This document shows, piece after piece, positions 10,281-18,450 of a stretch of DNA of 41,023 bases. The stretch covers positions 1 through 41,023 of the forward strand of contig JAQCGN010000005.1 of assembly GCA_027730605.1 (NCBI GenBank), given 5' to 3'. A program made the translations under genes and the position numbers. The DNA is from Actinomycetota bacterium. GTDB lineage: Bacteria; Actinomycetota; Actinomycetes; S36-B12; UBA5976. How positions within the stretch are numbered: the first letter of the stretch is position 1; every line of letters starts with the position of its first letter. The notes below the pieces were generated by a model, which searched no databases, had not been told where the DNA came from, and was given only the letters and a program-made list of their open reading frames with translations.

Positions 10281-10372
10281 ACCCCTTTAGTAGGTTATGA
10301 ACCAATAGATTGATGGCCCGAGGTTGTGCCCTCTTCTCTAAACCAATAGAAAGTTCTATCAGGAGGTTATTG

Positions 10373-11797
10373 ATGTTTAAGAACGCCGCAGAGGCGATCA
10401 AGTACATCCGCGAAAACGATATTGAATTCGTTGACGTGAGATTCATGGACTTGCCTGGTGTTATGCAACACTTCAACATTCCAGCCAAAGCATTTAACGA
10501 TTCCGTTTTCGAAGACGGATTAATGTTTGATGGCTCTTCAATTCGTGGCTTCCAAGCAATTCACGAATCAGATATGAAGTTAATGCCAGATGTGACAACA
10601 GCTTTTGTTGATCCATTCCGCGAAGCCAAAACATTAGCAATGAATTTCTCTATTCGAGATCCATTCACCAATGAACCATATTCCAGAGATCCAAGAAACG
10701 TTGCTTCAAAAGCTGAAGCTTACTTAAAAGCATCAGGAATTGCTGACACTGTTTATTTTGGTCCAGAAGCTGAGTTCTATATCTTTGATGAAGTTCGTTT
10801 TGATAATCAACCTCAAGGATCATTTTTCAAAATTGATTCAATTGAAGCAGCATGGAACACCGGACGCGAAGAAGAAGGTGGCAACCTTGGATATAAAACT
10901 CCTTTCAAAGGTGGCTACTTCCCTGTTCCTCCAGTAGATCATTTTGCTGATTTACGTGACATTATTTCTTCAACACTTATTAACTTAGGTTTTGAAGTTG
11001 AACGTGCACATCACGAAGTAGGAACTGCTGGTCAAGCAGAAATCAACTACAAGTTCAACACATTATTAAACGCAGCAGATCAAATTATGTTGTTTAAATA
11101 TGTTGTTAAAAACGTAGCTTTCTTAAATGGTCACAGCGCAACTTTTATGCCCAAACCAATGTTTGGTGATAACGGTTCAGGTATGCACTGTCATCAATCA
11201 CTGTGGAAAGATGGCAAACCTTTGTTTTATGACGAAAAAGGTTATGCCGGATTATCTGACACAGCACGTTGGTACATCGGTGGATTGTTAAAGCATGCAC
11301 CATCATTGCTTGCTTTTACTAACCCAACTGTTAACTCATATCACCGTTTAGTTCCAGGATTTGAAGCACCAGTGAATTTGGTTTACTCACAAAGAAACCG
11401 TTCAGCTGCAATTCGTATTCCAATTACTGGATCTAATCCAAAAGCTAAACGAATTGAGTTTAGAGTTCCAGATCCTTCATGCAATCCTTATCTTGCTTTT
11501 GCTGCAATGATGATGGCTGGTATTGATGGTGTTAAAAATAGAATTGAGCCACCAACTCCAGTTGATAAGGATCTATACGAATTACCACCAGATGAAGCAA
11601 AATCTGTGCCACAAGTTCCAGGTTCTTTAGATGCAGTATTAACTGCGTTAGAAAAAGACAAGGACTACTTAACAGCAGGTGGTGTATTTACCCCAGATCT
11701 AATTGATACCTGGATTGAATACAAGAGAGCAAAGGAAATAGACCCAATACGTTTGCGTCCAACTCCTTACGAATACCAGCTGTACTACGACATCTAA
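10373..11797 (+). CDS. glnA: Glutamine synthetase type I (GlnA1)
   Basis: [34 protein letters not shown]...; strong AGGAGG SD 7 nt upstream of ATG 10373, so the supplied ORF start at 10310 is probably too early. Adenylylation-site Tyr region '[20 protein letters not shown]'. Confidence 0.98.
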   Translation: MFKNAAEAIKYIRENDIEFVDVRFMDLPGVMQHFNIPAKAFNDSVFEDGLMFDGSSIRGFQAIHESDMKLMPDVTTAFVDPFREAKTLAMNFSIRDPFTNEPYSRDPRNVASKAEAYLKASGIADTVYFGPEAEFYIFDEVRFDNQPQGSFFKIDSIEAAWNTGREEEGGNLGYKTPFKGGYFPVPPVDHFADLRDIISSTLINLGFEVERAHHEVGTAGQAEINYKFNTLLNAADQIMLFKYVVKNVAFLNGHSATFMPKPMFGDNGSGMHCHQSLWKDGKPLFYDEKGYAGLSDTARWYIGGLLKHAPSLLAFTNPTVNSYHRLVPGFEAPVNLVYSQRNRSAAIRIPITGSNPKAKRIEFRVPDPSCNPYLAFAAMMMAGIDGVKNRIEPPTPVDKDLYELPPDEAKSVPQVPGSLDAVLTALEKDKDYLTAGGVFTPDLIDTWIEYKRAKEIDPIRLRPTPYEYQLYYDI

Positions 11798-11810
11798 AAA
11801 GTCGAAATAG

Positions 11811-11844
11811 ACACCCCCAACAAGGCAATTGTTGAGGGTGTTTT
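11811..11844 (+). terminator. Rho-independent terminator downstream of glnA1
   Basis: ACACCCCCAACAA-ggcaa-TTGTTGAGGGTGT stem (13 bp, one mismatch) followed by TTTT. Confidence 0.85.
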
Positions 11845-11906
11845 CATTTAATTACCTATTTTTTCACACTTGTGCTTTAACCTGAAATAAGGAAAAAGGA
11901 GAAGTG

Positions 11907-12677
11907 ATGGCTAAACCAACAGTAAAACAAATTAAATCACTACAAGGCTTCAACAGAATTGCGGGAGTTTTTCACCTCTTGCAAATGTTTGCAGTCTTAG
12001 CACTGGCAAACGATTTCGCATTGCCAGTGACTGGAACTTATCTAAATGGACCTCCAGGAACTGCTTTTGGTTCTCCTGTTGTAATACTAGAAACTCCAGT
12101 TGGACTAGCAGTAGCACTATTTCTTGGTTTGTCTGCTCTTTTTCACTTTATTGTTTCAAGTGGAAATTTCTTTAAGAGATATTCAGCATCACTAATGAAG
12201 AATCAAAACATTTTCCGATGGGTAGAGTATTCACTTTCCTCATCTGTGATGATTGTTTTGATAGCTCAAATTTGTGGAATCGGAGACGTTGTTGCCCTGT
12301 TAGCAATATTTGGGGTAAATGCTTCCATGATTCTTTTTGGCTGGCTACAAGAGAAATACACCCAACCTAAAGATGGAGATCTATTGCCATTTTGGTTTGG
12401 TTGTATAGCAGGAATTGTTCCGTGGCTGGGATTACTGATTTATGTGATCGCACCAGGATCAACTTCTGATGTAGCGATACCAGGATTTGTTTATGGCATC
12501 ATCATTTCTCTGTTCTTGTTCTTTAACTCTTTTGCTCTAGTTCAATACTTGCAATACAAAGGCAAAGGAAAATGGAGTAATTACCTCAGAGGAGAACGTG
12601 CCTACATTGTGTTGAGTTTGGTTGCAAAATCAGCACTTGCCTGGCAAATATTCTCAGGAACATTAATTCCTGCTTAA
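11907..12677 (+). CDS. Heliorhodopsin (HeR; very similar to the 48C12 type)
   Basis: 7 TM helices. 'FRWVEYSLSSSVM' (E107) and TM7 'YIVLSLVAKSALAWQ' with Lys241, plus His23/His80, match published 48C12 heliorhodopsin numbering. SD AAAGGAGAA before ATG 11907 (ORF track begins at an in-frame GTG at 11904). Confidence 0.96.
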   Translation: MAKPTVKQIKSLQGFNRIAGVFHLLQMFAVLALANDFALPVTGTYLNGPPGTAFGSPVVILETPVGLAVALFLGLSALFHFIVSSGNFFKRYSASLMKNQNIFRWVEYSLSSSVMIVLIAQICGIGDVVALLAIFGVNASMILFGWLQEKYTQPKDGDLLPFWFGCIAGIVPWLGLLIYVIAPGSTSDVAIPGFVYGIIISLFLFFNSFALVQYLQYKGKGKWSNYLRGERAYIVLSLVAKSALAWQIFSGTLIPA

Positions 12678-12685
12678 TTAATTTC

Positions 12686-12718
12686 GGGTTGGTCTTCGAA
12701 TGTGAAGGCCAACCCTTT
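12686..12718 (+). terminator. Rho-independent terminator downstream of the heliorhodopsin gene
   Basis: GGGTTGGTCTTC-gaatgt-GAAGGCCAACCC (12-bp stem, one G-T wobble) followed by TTT. Confidence 0.82.
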
Positions 12719-12802
12719 ATTTATTCCCGTATTACCTAACTCACACTTTCTACCCATGCGGATTCCAGAATTAGGAGTAATGTGGGAATTGAGGAAAATT
12801 TG

Positions 12803-13408
12803 ATGAAAATTAAATTTGGTAAAAAAGACGGAATCTATCTAGCTCTAATCGGCTTTGTTGTTTTGATTGCATTGAGAGTAGTTAATAGTGACTCCGGTGG
12901 CCACATGATGGGTGATTCCAACTCAAGTGGCATGAATAATTCGCAATCCACCAGTGATTTACAAATGAATGAATCAATGTTTGCTGAAATGATGATTCCT
13001 CATCATCAACAAGCAGTAGAAATGTCAGATTTGGCTTTATCGAAATCAACTAATCCAAAAATTTTGGATTTAGCACAACGCATCAAAGATGCCCAAAGTG
13101 CAGAGATTATTCAAATGCAATCTTGGCTTGGCAGCTCAGAATCAAATTCGATAATGAGTGATCACTCAGGTCATTCTATGGGTGGAATGTTAACTGATGA
13201 AGAATTATCAAAACTTGAATCAGCCTCCGGTGCTGAATTCGATAAATTATTTCTTGAAGGCATGATTGCTCACCATGAGGGTGCAATTGATATGTCAAGA
13301 ATGATTAAGGACACTACAACTAAAGAAATTAATGCATTTGGTGTAAATGTGGTTGAAGTGCAATCAGCTGAAATTCGTGAGATGAAAGAGATTCTAGAAA
13401 GCCTCTAG
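12803..13408 (+). CDS. DUF305 domain-containing protein, membrane-anchored/secreted
   Basis: Signal/TM N-terminus; two His-rich motifs 'MIPHHQQAVEMSDLAL' and 'MIAHHEGAIDMSRMI'. ATG 12803 with upstream GAGGA preferred over GTG 12782. Confidence 0.88.
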   Translation: MKIKFGKKDGIYLALIGFVVLIALRVVNSDSGGHMMGDSNSSGMNNSQSTSDLQMNESMFAEMMIPHHQQAVEMSDLALSKSTNPKILDLAQRIKDAQSAEIIQMQSWLGSSESNSIMSDHSGHSMGGMLTDEELSKLESASGAEFDKLFLEGMIAHHEGAIDMSRMIKDTTTKEINAFGVNVVEVQSAEIREMKEILESL

Positions 13409-13410
13409 AA

Positions 13411-14622
13411 TTAAATCTTTTCTTCTCTCATCTTCCATGGGGCACCATATTCATTAACTAAATCTAGGTAAGGCTTTGGATCAAACCATTCAGGTCCCAT
13501 GACACTTTGTGGCTTCCATTTACCGGAGTGAATCAATTCCATTGCAACTACTGGATTTAGTGCGGTTTGCCAAACAACAGCTTGATCTCCGTATTCCTTC
13601 ATAGACCACTCGTTATCAACAACGTGATACAAATATGTTGCTTTAGGTTTTCCCTCTTTATCTAAACCTTTTACTAACACGCCTGCACAAGTTTTACCTT
13701 TCATGCGCGCACCCAAGGTGGCTGGATCTGGCAATGATGCAGTTAGGAGATCTCTTGGGGAAACTGAAACTCCTTGCACATCAACATTTTCTTTCTTATC
13801 TAAACCAAGCTTGTGAATGGTTTTGAGAATGGAGATGAATTCTTTACCCAAACCGTATTTGAAGTTCACTTTCTTAGCTTCAATCTTTTGAGGAATAAGG
13901 ACAACCTCTTCGTGCTCTACGTTGACACATTCCACCAGTCCTATGCCTTCTGGAAAATCAAAGATTTGTGGTTCAGAAAATGGCTTAGTGGTAAACCAAC
14001 CTTTGCCATCTTCCCAAACCAAAGGTGGATTAAGGCATTCTTCAATCGTGGTCCAAATGGAGAAAGAAGGTGCAAATGTATCTCCTTCCACAACCAGATT
14101 GGAACCATCAAGAACGGTAAGTTGATCGATTTGGCTAAATAGCTCATCAGAGGCGTACTTGGCCAACACGTCACTTAGTCCAGGCTCAACTCCCATTCCA
14201 ATTACAGCCCAGATTTTTCGCTCTGCCCAATTCCAGTCGCGAGCAAATTGCTCGTCGCCTAATTTCACACCAACTTCAGTGTTTGGGTATTTAGGATGTG
14301 GTCTAGATAAGGACATTGCCATATCCATGTAATTTGTGTTCTCAATTTCGCAAGCTAAAAATATTGGCATAACATATCTTGGATCAACGGCGTTAATCAC
14401 AACATCTGGTTTTGTATCTCTAATTAATTCTCTGATGTCTTCTAATTCAGCTGCGTTTACTTCAGCAGCTTCAAATCGATCATCATCAATTCTTTTAATC
14501 GCCATTTGCGCACGCTCAATAGAACGATCAGCAATAACCATGCTTGTTAAGAATTTACGTCTTGATGCGATATTGGCGATTGCTCGCCCAACTCCACCCG
14601 CTCCGATAACGAGTGCTTTCAT
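13411..14622 (-). CDS. Saccharopine dehydrogenase family protein (possibly carboxynorspermidine synthase-like)
   Basis: N-term MKALVIGAGGVGRAIANIASRRKF Rossmann motif; 'VVINAVDPRYVMPIFLAC', 'GMGVEPGLSDVLAKY'. SD AGGAG precedes the internal ATG at 14622. Confidence 0.85.
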   Translation of the reverse strand: MKALVIGAGGVGRAIANIASRRKFLTSMVIADRSIERAQMAIKRIDDDRFEAAEVNAAELEDIRELIRDTKPDVVINAVDPRYVMPIFLACEIENTNYMDMAMSLSRPHPKYPNTEVGVKLGDEQFARDWNWAERKIWAVIGMGVEPGLSDVLAKYASDELFSQIDQLTVLDGSNLVVEGDTFAPSFSIWTTIEECLNPPLVWEDGKGWFTTKPFSEPQIFDFPEGIGLVECVNVEHEEVVLIPQKIEAKKVNFKYGLGKEFISILKTIHKLGLDKKENVDVQGVSVSPRDLLTASLPDPATLGARMKGKTCAGVLVKGLDKEGKPKATYLYHVVDNEWSMKEYGDQAVVWQTALNPVVAMELIHSGKWKPQSVMGPEWFDPKPYLDLVNEYGAPWKMREEKI

Positions 14623-14634
14623 AAAAATCAACTC

Positions 14635-14664
14635 CTACTGGTATTTATTAATCTATACCAATAG
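14635..14664. promoter_or_regulatory. Imperfect palindrome (10-bp arms, 10-bp spacer), candidate operator or 5'-UTR hairpin
   Basis: CTACTGGTAT-n10-ATACCAATAG (one mismatch) between the saccharopine-dehydrogenase-like gene start and the arsC end, abutting the SD. Confidence 0.45.
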
Positions 14665-14666
14665 AT

Positions 14667-15080
14667 TTATTTTTTTACTTGACCCCTAATTTCATCGATT
14701 AATCCCCACACAAGTTGCTTAATTTCATCTCTAATTGGTCTTATTGCAGAAATACCTTGACCTGCTGGATCTTTTACTTCCCAATCTAAATATTTTTTTC
14801 CAGGAAAGATAGGACATGCATCTCCACATCCCATTGTTATTACATAATCAGAATCTTGCACAGCTTCTGTTGTTAATATTTTTGGTTTATTTTTTGAGAT
14901 ATCAATATTTTCTTCCATCATTGCCGCAACAACAGCTGGATTAATTTGATCTGCTGGCATTGAGCCAGCAGATCTAACTTCTATCGTGCTGTGCGATAAA
15001 TACTGTAAGAAAGCTGCTGCCATTTGAGATCGACCTGCGTTATGCACACAGACAAACAGCACACTTACTTTTTTGTTCAC
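14667..15080 (-). CDS. arsC: Arsenate reductase ArsC (LMW-PTPase fold)
   Basis: P-loop 'VLFVCVHNAGRSQMAAAFL', 'VRSAGSMPADQINP', 'VITMGCGDACPIFPGKKYLDWEVKDP'. Confidence 0.92.
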   Translation of the reverse strand: MNKKVSVLFVCVHNAGRSQMAAAFLQYLSHSTIEVRSAGSMPADQINPAVVAAMMEENIDISKNKPKILTTEAVQDSDYVITMGCGDACPIFPGKKYLDWEVKDPAGQGISAIRPIRDEIKQLVWGLIDEIRGQVKK

Positions 15081-15760
15081 GAAACTTTAGGCTTCTTGAA
15101 TTTCATTTGGTAGACATACATGATTAATAGTCCACCAACTAGTAGTCCCACTATTTGAGCCAAAACAAATCCGATCACAGAATCTGGGGAGATACCTGTG
15201 AACGAATTTGTTAAGGATCTTGCCAGGGTTAAAGCTGGGTTGGCAAAGGAAGTTGAGGGGGTGAAAAACATGGCCGCACCAATCCAGATTGGAACCCAAA
15301 CTTGAGGTCCACCTCTGACATCAGAGCGGTTAACTGCGTTAAGCACGAAAATCAAACCAGCTGAAGCAATGACTTCACCGATTAGTTGTCCTGTGCCAGC
15401 TCTTTCTTGGGTTGCTTGTTGGAATGAATCTCCACCGAAGCTGAAATTAATGATTGCCACACTTGTTATAAATCCTAGGATTTGAAACAAAATTAATTGC
15501 AAGGTTTCAGCAAAGGTTATTTTGCCACGTGAGAAAAACCAAAGTGAAACAATTGGGTTAAAGTGGGCGGCCCCAATTTGGGAAAAAATTGAGATTGCGA
15601 TGGCTAAACCAAAAACTGTGCCAATCACATTTATTACCAACATTATGGCTCTATCATCAGTCATATTTTGAGCCATCAGGCCAGATCCAATGACTGCCAC
15701 TCCTAGGGTGAAAGAACCTAAGAATTCAGCAACTAAGCCTCGAAACTTTTTACTTGCCAT
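15077..15760 (-). CDS. Aquaporin/aquaglyceroporin (MIP family; AqpS-like, ars-linked)
   Basis: 'GAAHFNPIVSLW' and 'SFANPALTLAR' half-helix motifs; GTGA overlap with arsC; SD GGGAGGAAG before ATG 15760. Confidence 0.88.
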   Translation of the reverse strand: MASKKFRGLVAEFLGSFTLGVAVIGSGLMAQNMTDDRAIMLVINVIGTVFGLAIAISIFSQIGAAHFNPIVSLWFFSRGKITFAETLQLILFQILGFITSVAIINFSFGGDSFQQATQERAGTGQLIGEVIASAGLIFVLNAVNRSDVRGGPQVWVPIWIGAAMFFTPSTSFANPALTLARSLTNSFTGISPDSVIGFVLAQIVGLLVGGLLIMYVYQMKFKKPKVS

Positions 15761-15905
15761 GAACTTCCTCCCAGAATCGTTCACTTGCATTGGACCTCAC
15801 TTTGCCACTTGCCAGTTAATAAATATGGGTTGGGGCTATTGCAGAAAGAAGAAACCAAGGTGAACAGTGGGTAAACTGCCTCAGGGAAAACTTAGTTATT
15901 TTGCT

Positions 15906-16568
15906 TTACCCAATTGAATCTTCAAAAGGCAAGACAGATTTGGACATGTGTTCTTGCTTAGCCTTTTTGGAGGTTACTTTTCGCATATGGTGTTTGCGGC
16001 ACAAAACTTCATAAACCACCTCATCTGATTTGGCATTAGTGCCGGCATCTCCCACTACTACTTGTTCACCTTCTGTGACCATAACTCCATTTACAATTCG
16101 AGCTTGATGGGTGGCTTTCTTGCCACACCAGCAAAGTGCTTCAACTTGCAAAATGTTCATCCGATCAGCAATTTCTAATAACCTTTGAGCTCCAGGAAAT
16201 AAGGCGGTACGAAAATCTGTGGTGATCCCAAAGGTGAAGACATCAATTCCAAAGTCATCAACCACGCGGGCTAGTTGATCAATTTGCTCAACTTCATAAA
16301 ATTGGGCTTCATCACAAATTAGATAATCAACAGTTTCACCCTTTGATAAAGCTTGAGTCATTAGTCTTAGAAAGTTTGTTTCAGGGGTTACCTCAATAGC
16401 ACTTGCCTGTAAACCAAGTCTGGAACTAAGGGTTGCTTCCCCTGCTCGATCTTTTCTGGTGAAAACTAAACCACGTCTTCCAGCACTGGAGTGATTGTGG
16501 TGAGTTTGTAGAGCAAGAGTGGATTTACCACTGTCCATGGTTCCCGAAAAGAAAACTAGCTCAGCCAT
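15906..16568 (-). CDS. tdk: Thymidine kinase
   Basis: 'MAELVFFSGTMDSGKSTLALQ' P-loop, 'DYLICDEAQFYEVEQIDQLARVVDD', 'CWCGKKATHQARI' Zn motif. The M at 16568 is the canonical start. Confidence 0.95.
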   Translation of the reverse strand: MAELVFFSGTMDSGKSTLALQTHHNHSSAGRRGLVFTRKDRAGEATLSSRLGLQASAIEVTPETNFLRLMTQALSKGETVDYLICDEAQFYEVEQIDQLARVVDDFGIDVFTFGITTDFRTALFPGAQRLLEIADRMNILQVEALCWCGKKATHQARIVNGVMVTEGEQVVVGDAGTNAKSDEVVYEVLCRKHHMRKVTSKKAKQEHMSKSVLPFEDSIG

Positions 16569-16595
16569 AACTGCAATCTTGTCAGATGACAAGAT

Positions 16596-17762
16596 TTATT
16601 CAAAACGCAATGCCTCCACTGGTTTTAATTTGGAAGCTGCTCGCGCTGGCCACACACCAAAGACCACACCAATAAACATGGAAAAGCCAAGGGAGGCCAA
16701 AATGATAGTTGGGCTTAAAGCGAAATTCCATTCACCCAAACTTGCTAAAAAGTAAGCCACAATTTCACCAATGATCACACCAATAATTCCACCAATTAAT
16801 GACAAGACAATGGCTTCGATTAAGAACTGGGTCAGAATTTGTGATTGTTGAGCCCCAATTGCTCGTCTTATTCCTATTTCCCGAGTTCTTTCTCTCACTG
16901 AAACCAACATTATGTTCATGATTCCAATTCCACCCACAACCAAACTAATTGAAGCAATACCACCTAGTAATAATGATAAGAATTGTTCAACAGTTCCAAT
17001 TGCATCCAAAATTTGGCTGGCATCTGTGATCACAAAATCGGCTTCACGGCCCTCTGTGATGTTATGACGAGATTTCAGTAAAGCAGTCAAATTCTTTGTT
17101 ACCTCAGGAACTATTTTTTCATTAACTGTTTGTACGGTAATAGAACTTAAATATGGAGGAACAGCAACGTATTTAAATGCGGTTTCCATCGGGATATATG
17201 CAGTACCCCTTGTTCCAAATCCATCGGCATCATCCAAGATTCCCACAATTGTGAATTCAGTTGAACCAACTGCAATGGAAGAACCAATAGAATAGGCATC
17301 TAATTCTAAATCTTCTGCCAAAGTTGTGCTTAAAACAATTAATCTTGCATCATTTGCATTTATAACATCAGGTAAAAATGAGCCCACGAAAATATCTGGA
17401 TCAACCACAGTTTTGTAATCAGGATCAACCCCCACAATTTGAGATATAGTTGAAGCTTGATTTGAAGAAAGTGTGACTCTTCCTGAAACAGTCTCAGAAA
17501 CTATTTCAATACCTGGTTCTTGAGCAATAGCTTGGGCATCTTCGATGGTAATTGATTGAGGCGTGGTTCCCGTGATTGTTAAGTTTCTGGCACCAAGTCC
17601 TTTAAATTGATCTTGGATTCCAGAAGTTGCACCTTGGGCTACTGATACCAATGCAATAAGTGACATCACACCAATAATTATTCCAAGCATAGTTAAACCC
17701 GAACGAGTTTTTGTAGCAAGAATTCGAGCAAATGCTAATCGGGCAGCTATTAATATATTCAT
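16596..17762 (-). CDS. ABC transporter permease, MacB-like (FtsX domain)
   Basis: 'TKTRSGLTMLGIIIGVMSLIALVSVAQGA', 'GGIGIMNIMLVSVRERTREIGIRRAIGA'. Confidence 0.93.
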   Translation of the reverse strand: MNILIAARLAFARILATKTRSGLTMLGIIIGVMSLIALVSVAQGATSGIQDQFKGLGARNLTITGTTPQSITIEDAQAIAQEPGIEIVSETVSGRVTLSSNQASTISQIVGVDPDYKTVVDPDIFVGSFLPDVINANDARLIVLSTTLAEDLELDAYSIGSSIAVGSTEFTIVGILDDADGFGTRGTAYIPMETAFKYVAVPPYLSSITVQTVNEKIVPEVTKNLTALLKSRHNITEGREADFVITDASQILDAIGTVEQFLSLLLGGIASISLVVGGIGIMNIMLVSVRERTREIGIRRAIGAQQSQILTQFLIEAIVLSLIGGIIGVIIGEIVAYFLASLGEWNFALSPTIILASLGFSMFIGVVFGVWPARAASKLKPVEALRFE

Positions 17763-18448
17763 GCTGCACCACTTTCATCATTTATGACTTTGCCGTCTCT
17801 AAGTGTGATTCTTCTTTTTGCTCTCTTTGCAACGTCTAAATCATGAGTGATAAGAACGATGGTCTTTCCTTCTTTATTCAAACTTTCAAACAAATCCATT
17901 ACTTGTTTGCCAGTGTTTGAATCAAGTGCTCCTGTTGGTTCATCAGCCAAAATAAGTGAAGGTTCTGTTACTAGCGCCCTAGCAATTGCCACTCTTTGTT
18001 GTTGCCCACCAGAGAGTTCTGTTGATTGATGAGTATGTCGATCAGCCATTCCAAGTTTGGTTAAAATTTCCATGGCTTTTTTTCTAGCTTCTCGGGCAGG
18101 CACTCCCCTATAAAAAAGTGGTGTTGCCACATTGTCTAGGGCATCTGTTTTTGGAAGAAGAAAAAATGATTGAAAAACAAAGCCAATTGCATAGTTTCTT
18201 AAAGAGGTAAGTTTCTTGTCATTTAATTTAGAAAGGTCTTCACCAGCAACTTTTACTAATCCCGTTGTTGGTTTATCTAAACAGCCAATTAAATTCATCA
18301 TGGTTGACTTACCTGAACCAGAAGCACCCACTATGGCAACAAATTCACCCTTTTGAATTCGAATATCAACACCATCAAGAGCTCGAACTATTGAGGTTCC
18401 TTCACCAAAGGTCTTGGTGACATTGGACATTTCAACAACAACGGTCAT
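17759..18448 (-). CDS. ABC transporter ATP-binding protein (MacB/LolD-like)
   Basis: Walker A GASGSGKST, signature LSGGQQQRVAIARAL, Walker B LILADEPTGALD; 4-bp overlap with permease. Confidence 0.96.
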   Translation of the reverse strand: MTVVVEMSNVTKTFGEGTSIVRALDGVDIRIQKGEFVAIVGASGSGKSTMMNLIGCLDKPTTGLVKVAGEDLSKLNDKKLTSLRNYAIGFVFQSFFLLPKTDALDNVATPLFYRGVPAREARKKAMEILTKLGMADRHTHQSTELSGGQQQRVAIARALVTEPSLILADEPTGALDSNTGKQVMDLFESLNKEGKTIVLITHDLDVAKRAKRRITLRDGKVINDESGAA

Positions 18449-18450
18449 AT

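Noticed and set aside
10310-10372. Extended N-terminus of GlnA1 ([21 protein letters not shown])
   Set aside because: A strong AGGAGG SD sits just before ATG 10373, and the canonical GlnA N-terminus begins [12 protein letters not shown].
11907-12677. Proton-pumping actinorhodopsin/proteorhodopsin
   Set aside because: The type-1 motifs (RYxDW with Asp counterion, carboxylate donor, DxxxK in TM7) are absent. TM7 reads SLVAKSALAW and the charge pattern predicts inverted topology, fitting heliorhodopsin.
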